Shown here piece by piece: positions 1 to 6,005 of a stretch of DNA of 9,567 nucleotides. Made by a program: the position numbers and the translations under genes. The notes beneath the pieces are model-generated. The model saw nothing but the letters and a program-made list of their open reading frames with translations. It searched no databases and was not told the origin of the DNA. Each line of letters begins with the position of its first letter. Position 1 is the first letter of the stretch. Origin of the DNA: Mycobacterium sp. (lineage in GTDB: Bacteria > Actinomycetota > Actinomycetes > Mycobacteriales > Mycobacteriaceae); assembly GCA_019246375.1 (NCBI GenBank), contig JAFAQO010000340.1:1-9567 (forward strand), read 5' to 3'.

Positions 1-251
1 GTGGCCTCGGGTTCCTGATCAACGGCAATATGTCCGTCGCCGCCAGTGGCCAAGGCGGGCTGCTGGTGCGGGTGCCGCCGGCAGACACCGACAAATTGCT
101 GACGCGTGAGCATGTGAGCCCCATGGTGATGCGTGGCCGGGAAGCTCGGGGCTGGCTGCGAGTGGACGCCGAAGCGGTGAAAACCAAACGTCAACTCCAG
201 AGCTGGGTGACCCGCAGCGTCGACTACGCGCGCCGCCTTCCCCCGAAGTGA
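1..251 (+). CDS. TfoX N-terminal domain family protein (3' part only)
   Basis: The gene enters from the left edge, with its reading frame starting at base 3, and ends at TGA 249-251; 82 residues are visible. The visible start (GLGFLINGN) followed by 'LLVRVPP', then 'MVMRGREARGWLRVD' and a terminal helix with 'LQSWVTRSVDYARRLPPK', follows the layout of the TfoX/Sxy N-terminal domain (Gly-rich turn, short beta strands, final helix). The domain is named after the competence regulator TfoX/Sxy. Most stand-alone members are small proteins of about 110 residues with no established biochemical role, so no function is claimed. About a quarter to a third of the protein probably lies outside the window. 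The next gene on the same strand starts about 42 bp downstream, so co-transcription is possible. The family call is from pattern recognition. Confidence 0.72.
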   Translation, partial: GLGFLINGNMSVAASGQGGLLVRVPPADTDKLLTREHVSPMVMRGREARGWLRVDAEAVKTKRQLQSWVTRSVDYARRLPPK

Positions 252-293
252 CGCACGGGTTTGTGGCATTTCGCTGCGGGTAAGCGGTGCGTT

Positions 294-929
294 ATGGGCA
301 AGTCCGAGCAACTGATACGACGACTGCTGAAGGTTGCCGGCACAACCTACGCGGCTGAGGCGGGAGTCCGGATCAACGACAAACCGATGCCGCTGTTCCA
401 GCTGCTGGTGCTGTGCATGCTGGCCAGCAAGCCGATTGACGCGTCGATCGCCATGAGCGCCGGGCGTGAACTGTTCAAGGCAGGCCTCCGCACGCCGAAA
501 GCCGTCCTAGCGTCCGATCGGCAGACCATGATCAGCGCATTCGGCCGTGCCCATTACGTGCGCTACGACGAAAGCTCAGCCACCCGGCTCACCGACATTG
601 CCCAGCGAGTCAGCGACGAGTACTCCGGCGATCTGCGGGAGCTCGCACAGCGCAGTCACCACGACGTCCGCGCGGCCGCCGCCATGCTCAAGAAGTTCAA
701 GGGAATCGGCGACACCGGTGCAGACATCTACTTGCGCGAAGTCCAAGATGTCTGGACCTGGGCGCGGCCATATTTCGACGAACGCGCCACTACCGCCGCC
801 AAGCAACTGGGTTTGCCTACCGACCCGGCCAAACTTGCTGCCCTCGCACCGCGGGCCAACGCCCGCCTGGCCGCCGCGCTGGTGCGGGCGTCGCTGGACG
901 ACGACGTGCGCCGGCAGGTCACCGGTTGA
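294..929 (+). CDS. HhH-GPD-like DNA glycosylase/endonuclease III-related protein
   Basis: A protein of 211 residues from ATG 294; an in-frame TTG at 261 would add 11 residues. ATG is preferred because the family-like sequence starts there, but neither start has a clear ribosome binding site. A helix-hairpin-helix segment lies at about residues 132-150 (LKKFKGIGDTGADIYLREV) and resembles the LPGVGxKTA hairpin of endonuclease III. The Asp of 'YFDERA' (residue 162) sits about where the catalytic Asp of HhH-GPD glycosylases is expected. The position of the bifunctional-lyase Lys appears to be Asp-Thr (140-141), and there is no C-terminal four-Cys cluster for an iron-sulfur centre. If active, it would more likely be a monofunctional glycosylase or a DNA-binding relative. 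The length equals my recollection of M. tuberculosis Rv1870c. The DUF72 gene follows after 7 bp, suggesting translational coupling. Confidence 0.75.
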   Translation: MGKSEQLIRRLLKVAGTTYAAEAGVRINDKPMPLFQLLVLCMLASKPIDASIAMSAGRELFKAGLRTPKAVLASDRQTMISAFGRAHYVRYDESSATRLTDIAQRVSDEYSGDLRELAQRSHHDVRAAAAMLKKFKGIGDTGADIYLREVQDVWTWARPYFDERATTAAKQLGLPTDPAKLAALAPRANARLAAALVRASLDDDVRRQVTG

Positions 930-936
930 CCCGACG

Positions 937-1662
937 GTGAGTGTGCGGATCGGCACGTCCGGATGGTCCTACGACCACTGGGCCGATGTGCTGTACCGCC
1001 CCGGCCTGCCGTCCGCGCGCCGGTTGTCCCGCTACGTCGAAGTGTTCGACACCGTGGAGTTGAATGCCAGTTTCTACCGCTGGCCGAAGGATTCGACATT
1101 CGCCGGCTGGCGCAATCAGCTGCCCGACGGGTTCACCATGTCGGTCAAGGCGCATCGCGGGCTGACCCACTATCGTCGGCTGGCCTCCCCCGAACCGTGG
1201 ATCGAGCGGTTCGAACGCTGTTGGCAGGCGCTTGGTGACCGCCACGGTGTGCTGCTGGTTCAGCTGCATCCCGAGCAGCGCCGCGACGATGCCCGCCTCG
1301 ACTCCTTCTTGGCCGGCGTGCCGGCGTCGATACGGGTGGCCGTCGAGCTGCGGCACCCGTCGTGGAACGATCCCGCGGTGTACGCGCTGCTGGCAAACCG
1401 GCGGGCCGCGTATGTGGTGATGAGCGGCGCCGGGCTGGCGTGTATCCCGCGGGCCACCACCGATTTGGTGTACGTCCGAATGCACGGCCCGGATCCGGCG
1501 GCGATGTATGCGGGCTCCTACCCGCCCAAGGAATTGCGGCGATGGGCTGACCGGATCACCGCCTGGGATAGCGAAGGCCGAGACGTGTGGGTGTACTTCA
1601 ACAACGACCCACACGGCCATGCCGTGCGCAACGCGCTCTCCTTGCGGCGCCTTGTGACCTGA
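937..1662 (+). CDS. DUF72 (YecE-like) family protein
   Basis: A protein of 241 residues from GTG 937; a second GTG two codons later (943) is an alternative. The open frame extends far upstream, but that part overlaps the HhH gene and is non-coding in character. DUF72 signatures are clear: 'IGTSGWSYDHW' at residues 5-15, 'FDTVELNASFYRWP' at 37-50, 'KAHRGLTH' at 71-78, 'VELRHPSW' at 136-143, 'VYVRMHG' at 178-184 and 'VYFNNDPHGHAVRNA' at 219-233. The family forms a TIM-barrel-like fold with conserved polar residues suggesting an enzyme, but its reaction is unknown. Length is normal for the family. Only 7 bp separate it from the upstream HhH gene and no Shine-Dalgarno sequence is evident at usual spacing, which fits coupled translation. 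The next gene start is 24 bp downstream but appears to have its own promoter. Confidence 0.9.
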   Translation: MSVRIGTSGWSYDHWADVLYRPGLPSARRLSRYVEVFDTVELNASFYRWPKDSTFAGWRNQLPDGFTMSVKAHRGLTHYRRLASPEPWIERFERCWQALGDRHGVLLVQLHPEQRRDDARLDSFLAGVPASIRVAVELRHPSWNDPAVYALLANRRAAYVVMSGAGLACIPRATTDLVYVRMHGPDPAAMYAGSYPPKELRRWADRITAWDSEGRDVWVYFNNDPHGHAVRNALSLRRLVT

Positions 1663-1673
1663 GCGGCGGCGAG

Positions 1674-1679
1674 TAGTCT
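1674..1679 (+). promoter_or_regulatory. -10 box (TAGTCT) of a leaderless-type promoter
   Basis: TAGTCT matches the mycobacterial housekeeping -10 pattern TAnnnT. It ends 7 nt before the ATG at 1687, the spacing at which transcription would begin on the start codon itself. No Shine-Dalgarno sequence is present between the two. It would drive the reductase remnant that follows. Inference from pattern and spacing only. Confidence 0.5.
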
Positions 1680-1686
1680 TTCTGCC

Positions 1687-2200
1687 ATGGCCAGGTCGAC
1701 AACCTTCGTCATCGTCGGCGGCGGACTGGCCGGGGCTAAAGCGGCAGAAGCTTTGCGCGACAAGGACTTCGATGGAGGAATTGTTCTTGTCGCCGAAGAA
1801 GATCAGCTGCCCTATGAACGCCCGCCGCTGTCGAAGGAATTTCTCGCCGGAACGAATTCGCTGACCGACTTCACCGTGCACGACTTCGCCTAGTACCGCG
1901 ATCACGATGTCGACCTGCTGCTCGGCGCCCGGGCGACGTCTGTGGATCCGGCCGCCCATACCGTCGGGCTGGCCGACGACACCACCGTCGGATACGACAA
2001 TTTGGTCCTGGCCACCGGGTCGGCGTCCAGGCACCTACCGATACCGGGATCGGATGCCGAAGGTGTGCACTATTTGCGGACCTTCACTGACGCCTCAGCG
2101 CTGGATTCAGTGCTGGCGGAAGGGTCGTCGCTCGCAGTCTCCCGTGGACGCAGCTAAGCTGGCCGACTCCCAGGTGCCGCTGGCCGAGTTAACGCGCTGA
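1687..2200 (+). pseudogene. Ferredoxin reductase-like FAD/NAD(P)-dependent oxidoreductase, broken
   Basis: The N-terminal FAD-binding domain of a ferredoxin/rubredoxin reductase is unmistakable: 'VIVGGGLAGAKAAEALR' at residues 8-24, 'YERPPLSKEFL' at 43-53, and downstream 'YDNLVLATGSASRHLPIPG'. The frame is cut by TAG at 1891-1893, where homologues usually carry an aromatic residue before 'Y..HDVDL' (TGG to TAG is the simplest change). The same frame then continues 87 codons to a stop at 2155-2157. The expected NAD-binding GxGxxG domain, the second FAD motif and the interface domain are missing. From about 2140 a different frame reads 'PVDAAKLADSQVPLAEL' and stops at 2198-2200, which looks like the usual C-terminal tail of this family. 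About 170 codons remain of roughly 400, implying an internal deletion near 2139-2143 of about 0.7 kb. A 68-residue peptide from ATG 1687 could still be made but would not be a functional reductase. From memory the intact counterpart is Rv1869c. Confidence 0.88.
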
Positions 2201-2208
2201 GTCACCGG

Positions 2209-4326
2209 TCAATCGGAAGTAACGTCGTCAAGCGGAGCCCAGCTGTTATCGATGACGCTGGGCAGGCGTAGCGCCTGCAGGCGGTCCCGCTCCGTGCGCC
2301 TGCGTTTGATCCGCAATCGTGCATCTGACGGCATGGTGAGCAGCTCATCGCAGGTCAGGTAGTACGCGTCGCCCACTGTGTCGATCAGTTCCGCGGAAAC
2401 ACGTCGAGCTGCCAACTCCCGCAACGTCTTTCGGAGTTCATGGGTGAACCGCATGGTGGTGTCGTAAGCGAGTTCGCGGGAGGCGCGGGCGTTGGCCGCC
2501 ATCCGCTCGGCCAGCGTCGTCGCCGACCCGTCGGATGACCCCGACTCGGTGGGTTCCCGCGCGGCGGCATCCGCAGCGGCCATGAGCAGCAACGCCGGGG
2601 CGTCGCCGAATGTCGGGTTGCCCAGTTCGACCTCCCCCGGTCCGCGGTGGGCATTTTGCGCTACCGCGGCGACGAAAGCGGCGGCGACCGTGCGTGACAA
2701 GCCGCGGATACCATCGAGATCCCCGTGGGCCGCCAGCGCGCGCAGTTCTGGATTTCGCCGCAGCAGCGCCGCCAGCCGCGAAACCTTCTCGACGATGCGT
2801 TGGCTTTCGATGAGCGTGTCGATCCCGGAAACGCCGATGTTCGCTCCGGTATGAGCCAGTGTCGCCGCGGTGATGCCGGAATCGATAACCCAAAGCGCCG
2901 TCAGACTCCAACCCTGCTGTACCCGGTTGCGCAACAACTGGATCCGGGTCTCCAGGTGCGCATCGGAGAGGGTGTTCAATTTCGCTATATCGACGTGCTC
3001 GAGCACTGCAGCGGCAGCGTAGGCTTGCGTGTCGCCTTTCAGATGGCGCAATAACGCCAACGCCCGGCCGGTGGCGACCGCCTTGGCAGCAGAACCGAGC
3101 ATCGGTGGCGGACGGCCAGCCGGAAACACCCGCTGCGCCAATGGGTTTTCGCCAAGTGCACGCTCAGCGATGACGCGCTGGTCCCAGCCGGGCAGCTGAC
3201 CCGCGGCGAGCACGCTGGCCGAAACCGCGGCATAGGGACGATGACCGAACACCGCGATGGCCCTGCGCTCCCATTCGGCGGCGATTGCGCTGCCCGGCGT
3301 CATGACGTGCGACATCACCTTGGTGGCCGAACGCAATCCGGCCAGCTGGACGTCCAGCGTCATCGGGGTTAATGGGCCGGGCAGCGCCTCGGCGAGCCCT
3401 GCCTCGCTGAAGACGGGGAACCGAGGATCGATCCGGTCGTCGAACTCGCCCTCCAATCCCTCCGGTGCAGCGCACTGCAACCGTGCGTCCTCGGACCGAA
3501 CGCGCCGCGGCGCAGCTTCTGCGGGTAACGGCAGATGGCCGGGCAAGTCGATTGCACCAGCGACGTCGAGGCGGCGGCCGGCAAGTCCACGTGCGGTGTC
3601 CGCGACCGCCTCGGTTGCCGGCCAGCCGAACTCGAACATCCAATCCTCCTGCAGTGCAGCAATATTCAGCGCAGGAGTCAACTGGAACCAATTTTGCGGG
3701 CGGTGGTGTCGCGACCGGGTGGCGGCTTCTAGCAGGCGCCGCGCGGTGATCACATTGGTGGTGTCCGGCGGAGCCAGGTCGACCACACCGGTGCGATTGC
3801 TGGTGACGGCCAGAACCAGGAAGCGGACCAAGTCGTCGAGATGCAGCAAGCGCACCGGCCGCGACGAGACCTTGGTGTGCAGCAGCGTGGCCACGGTACG
3901 GCACACCATCCAGTCAAGCTGGCGGCCCACCGCCGGCGCCGCGCGGATGATCAAGCTTGGCGCCCAACTGGTGGATACCAGCCGCTCGGCCTGCCGGTAG
4001 ATCGACGGATGGCCCGCCGCCTGGGACACGAACACCAGCCAGTCACCGGCTCGGGCCGCCGCATCGCTGACGCGCGCGACACCGTTGATGCCGGCGGCAC
4101 CCAGCGCGCTGGTGTCGACCGGTGCGAGATGAAGCACCACATCGGCCTCGTCGGCCAATTCATGGAGCACGGGGTCATCCAGTGGTGCGCACACAAAGTC
4201 GACACCGGGATCCAGGCAATCATCGGGTTGCTCCGCGATGCCGCTGACCGTGTGCCCGGCGGCCACCAACTGGCGCGCGACTGAACGCCCGACTAGTCCA
4301 GTGACGTCGGTAATCAGGATCCGCAC
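2209..4326 (-). CDS. SDR/NAD-epimerase-like domain fused to PEP-utilising-enzyme-like region
   Basis: A protein of 705 residues from GTG (4326-4324), supported by a near-perfect Shine-Dalgarno sequence 6 nt upstream. Residues 1 to about 250 form an extended-SDR (NAD-dependent epimerase/dehydratase) Rossmann domain: 'ILITDVTGLVGRSVARQL' at 3-20 carries the TxxTGxxG dinucleotide loop, and 'DVVLHLAP' is at 62-69. The usual YxxxK catalytic pair reads 'YRQAE' (110-114), so Lys is replaced by Glu. Residues from about 315 to 690 resemble the central region of PEP-synthase/rifampin-phosphotransferase-like proteins: 'PGPLTPMTLD' at 316-325, 'HRGPGEVELGNPTF' at 560-573 and 'VGDAYYLTCDELL' at 651-663. 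The protein stops where the swivelling phosphohistidine domain would begin. From memory it corresponds to Rv1868 (about 699 aa), with Rv2047c a longer relative. The function is unknown. No signal peptide or membrane segment is seen, so it is probably cytosolic. The thiolase-like gene lies 114 bp upstream on the same strand. Confidence 0.82.
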   Translation of the reverse strand: MRILITDVTGLVGRSVARQLVAAGHTVSGIAEQPDDCLDPGVDFVCAPLDDPVLHELADEADVVLHLAPVDTSALGAAGINGVARVSDAAARAGDWLVFVSQAAGHPSIYRQAERLVSTSWAPSLIIRAAPAVGRQLDWMVCRTVATLLHTKVSSRPVRLLHLDDLVRFLVLAVTSNRTGVVDLAPPDTTNVITARRLLEAATRSRHHRPQNWFQLTPALNIAALQEDWMFEFGWPATEAVADTARGLAGRRLDVAGAIDLPGHLPLPAEAAPRRVRSEDARLQCAAPEGLEGEFDDRIDPRFPVFSEAGLAEALPGPLTPMTLDVQLAGLRSATKVMSHVMTPGSAIAAEWERRAIAVFGHRPYAAVSASVLAAGQLPGWDQRVIAERALGENPLAQRVFPAGRPPPMLGSAAKAVATGRALALLRHLKGDTQAYAAAAVLEHVDIAKLNTLSDAHLETRIQLLRNRVQQGWSLTALWVIDSGITAATLAHTGANIGVSGIDTLIESQRIVEKVSRLAALLRRNPELRALAAHGDLDGIRGLSRTVAAAFVAAVAQNAHRGPGEVELGNPTFGDAPALLLMAAADAAAREPTESGSSDGSATTLAERMAANARASRELAYDTTMRFTHELRKTLRELAARRVSAELIDTVGDAYYLTCDELLTMPSDARLRIKRRRTERDRLQALRLPSVIDNSWAPLDDVTSD

Positions 4327-4332
4327 GTTGCG

Positions 4333-4340
4333 TCACCTCC
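4333..4340 (-). promoter_or_regulatory. Strong Shine-Dalgarno (GGAGGTGA) for the SDR-fusion gene
   Basis: Read on the minus strand, GGAGGTGA lies 6 nt before the GTG start codon and pairs with eight bases of the 16S rRNA anti-Shine-Dalgarno. It fixes the start of the 705-residue protein at GTG 4326 and predicts a leadered mRNA, unlike the leaderless-type starts elsewhere in the window. Confidence 0.85.
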
Positions 4341-4355
4341 CCAACGCTTGCTTAG

Positions 4356-4361
4356 ACAATA
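4356..4361 (-). promoter_or_regulatory. Possible -10 box (TATTGT) for the SDR-fusion gene
   Basis: On the minus strand TATTGT fits TAnnnT and would start transcription near 4348, giving an approximately 20-nt leader that contains the strong Shine-Dalgarno. No good -35 is seen. It lies within a short inverted repeat: GCTTA at 4350-4354 and TAAGC at 4360-4364 around a 5-nt centre. This could be an operator half-site pair or chance. The 114-bp gap otherwise shows no feature. Confidence 0.35.
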
Positions 4362-4440
4362 AGCGCGTAGGCCGGACGGTTGTGCCACTTTGACCCCAAC
4401 GTCAGAATCTGGGCCGCCCGGCAGCCAGGCGATACCGCTG

Positions 4441-5916
4441 CTAGTGCAATGTCGCGGTGCCGTCTGGGCGGACCGTGACCTTGGCCCCGGCGATGTCCTC
4501 ACGCACGGTCGCTTCCGCAGCGGCCGGATCGGTGATGACGGCCAGCGTGCGCGCCTCGTCGGGCGTGCGGATCGCCACAAACGCCTTCTCCGGTTCGCCG
4601 TCCCGGTTGAACGGTGTCGTCCACGATTCGATGGTGCCGACGCCCTCCCACTCGACCGCCGCCGGTCGAGTGGGCTCCCGGTCGACCTCGGATTGCACGT
4701 CTTCCCAGCGGAATTCGGACGGTCGCGGCGCGGTGCCGTACACACCGAAACTGTGCTTGGTCAGGTAGCCACCGTTGGCGGTGATCAGCCCGAGCCGGCC
4801 CGGGCGGGCCACCAACAGCTCAGCCATCGTGGCGATGGAATGGGTGACGTAGTTGCTCCACGGCCCGCCGGCGAAGGTCAGGCCGCCGGTCACGGTCAGT
4901 GGCCGATCCCGGTCGTCGACCGTAAGGCCCAGTTCGGCCGCCGCGACCTGAACCGCGGAGGGAAAACACGAATACAGGTCAACGTGGTCGATGTCGTCGA
5001 TACCGAGGCCGGCCAGTTCGAGCACCCGAGCGCCAGCGATCCTGATTGCGGGCGAACGGTGCAATTCGTCCCGCTCACTGATCGCGTAGGTGTCATGGGC
5101 ATCGGTCCCCGCATAGGGGAACACCCACCGTTCGGTGGGAACCCGGAGGTGAGCCGCCGTTTCGACCGAAGTCAGAACCAGCGCGGCCGCCTGGTCGACC
5201 ATGTTGTTGGAGTTCATCAGCTTGGTATAGGGCCAGCTGATCATTCGATTCTGCGGGCCCGGCCGGCCGATCTGCTCGGCGGTGAAGGGTTCGCGGATCC
5301 ACGCATGCGGATTTCTCACCGCGACGGCGCTGAACCGCGCCCACAACTCGCTGATGCGGCGACGGTGATTGCGCGTCGACTCCCCGGCACTGATTCGCAG
5401 CGCCTGCTCGAACATCGGATACACATACGCCGGCCGGTCCAGCTTGATGCGTTGCTCGGCCGGCCCAGCCATCGGCACATGCTCGTCGCCGCCCTGCGCG
5501 ATGGGCACCGACTCGTCCTGGTGAGTCCAGGTGAGCCTGCTGCCCTTCGCTCGTAGCTGGTTCCGGGTGCGCCATGTTTCGGCTCCCGCGATAAGCACCA
5601 CGCCGGCGCTCCCGCGCTGAATGTCCAGGCACGTCTGGTTGACCAGGGACTGCGGCACGTTGCCGCCGACTCCGCTGTAGCGGGTGGCGGCGTTGGCTGC
5701 GCCGATGCGCTGGCCGAGTAACAGCCCAGGGTCGCGGTATCGCGCCGACAGCAGGTTCACCACGCGGATGGAGTCGACGGCGCTCAGCACCGATGCCTCG
5801 CCGGCCTTCCGCGCCGCGGCGGCCATCAGGTCGACGGGCTCGACGTCCGGGTTTTGCTCACGCTGATTGACTTGGCCGTAGCCGATCAACACCGGTGTCT
5901 TCGGGTCGACGGGCAT
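4441..5916 (-). CDS. Thiolase-like protein (TLP1 type), lacking catalytic cysteines
   Basis: A protein of 491 residues from ATG 5916, with GAAAGG 9 nt upstream as a modest ribosome binding site. The N-terminal 400 residues follow the thiolase fold: 'TPVLIGYGQV' at 7-16, the segment 'VNQTCLDIQRGSAGVVLIAGAE' split around 92-113, 'NSNNMVDQAAALVLTS' at 235-250, 'HVDLYSCFPSAVQVAAAELGL' at about 311-331 (equivalent to the DCF/AxAE strand-helix of SCP2-type thiolases), 'TGGLTFAGGPWSNY' at 343-356 and 'ITANGGYLTKHSFGVYG' at 378-394. By spacing to the GAE motif the nucleophilic Cys position is Gly (about 84-85), and the second Cys before NGG is Ala/Thr. Residues from about 405 to 491 match the extra C-terminal OB-like domain of thiolase-like protein type 1. 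Such proteins probably bind CoA or acyl ligands rather than perform thiolysis. From memory it corresponds to Rv1867. It pairs with the downstream SDR fusion and is divergent from cysD. Confidence 0.85.
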   Translation of the reverse strand: MPVDPKTPVLIGYGQVNQREQNPDVEPVDLMAAAARKAGEASVLSAVDSIRVVNLLSARYRDPGLLLGQRIGAANAATRYSGVGGNVPQSLVNQTCLDIQRGSAGVVLIAGAETWRTRNQLRAKGSRLTWTHQDESVPIAQGGDEHVPMAGPAEQRIKLDRPAYVYPMFEQALRISAGESTRNHRRRISELWARFSAVAVRNPHAWIREPFTAEQIGRPGPQNRMISWPYTKLMNSNNMVDQAAALVLTSVETAAHLRVPTERWVFPYAGTDAHDTYAISERDELHRSPAIRIAGARVLELAGLGIDDIDHVDLYSCFPSAVQVAAAELGLTVDDRDRPLTVTGGLTFAGGPWSNYVTHSIATMAELLVARPGRLGLITANGGYLTKHSFGVYGTAPRPSEFRWEDVQSEVDREPTRPAAVEWEGVGTIESWTTPFNRDGEPEKAFVAIRTPDEARTLAVITDPAAAEATVREDIAGAKVTVRPDGTATLH

Positions 5917-5967
5917 CGAAGAAAGCCTTTCACGATCGTTGCGGCGCCGGCCTCGCGACGCATGCCG

Positions 5968-5973
5968 AAAGTA
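5968..5973 (-). promoter_or_regulatory. Extended -10 box (TGC-TACTTT) for the thiolase-like gene
   Basis: On the minus strand the sequence TGCTACTTT has a TAnnnT hexamer preceded directly by TGn, the extended -10 motif that compensates for a weak -35. Transcription would begin near 5960, leaving a leader of about 44 nt with the GAAAGG ribosome binding site. It lies only 20 bp from the opposed cysD -10, so the two divergent promoters probably interfere or share regulation. Pattern-based. Confidence 0.45.
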
Positions 5974-5992
5974 GCACTCGCCGCTTGCGCTC

Positions 5993-5998
5993 TAGGAT
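5993..5998 (+). promoter_or_regulatory. -10 box (TAGGAT) of a leaderless-type cysD promoter
   Basis: TAGGAT fits the mycobacterial SigA -10 pattern and ends 7 nt before GTG 6006, so transcription would start on or next to that codon. No Shine-Dalgarno precedes the GTG. The geometry is identical to that at 1674-1679. No convincing -35 is visible 16-18 bp upstream. No long leader is possible with this start site, so a 5' riboswitch for this operon is unlikely. Confidence 0.6.
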
Positions 5999-6005
5999 CG
6001 TCGGC

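Noticed and set aside
547..936. N-terminal extension of the DUF72 protein (open frame starts at 547)
   Set aside because: This part overlaps the HhH gene in another frame. The family sequence begins only after GTG 937, and the resulting 241 residues match the usual DUF72 length.
919..2034. Long (371-codon) open frame on the minus strand across the DUF72 gene and the reductase remnant
   Set aside because: It runs antisense to a clear DUF72 gene and to recognisable reductase sequence. Its composition (rich in Arg, Gly, His, Pro) is that of a high-GC shadow frame, with no domain recognisable.
1894..2157. Second half of the reductase as an independent small gene
   Set aside because: It continues the same frame and homology after the TAG, has no ribosome binding site or promoter of its own, and ends in a short nonsense tail. 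It is part of the same pseudogene.
4390..5556. Long (388-codon) plus-strand open frame antisense to the thiolase-like gene
   Set aside because: The opposite strand encodes a full thiolase-fold protein with a ribosome binding site. The plus-strand translation shows no motif and has shadow-frame composition.
5895..6005. N-terminal extension of CysD from an upstream start
   Set aside because: The extension would overlap the divergent thiolase-like start and both promoter candidates. The residues are not CysD-like, and the TAGGAT box fits a start at GTG 6006.
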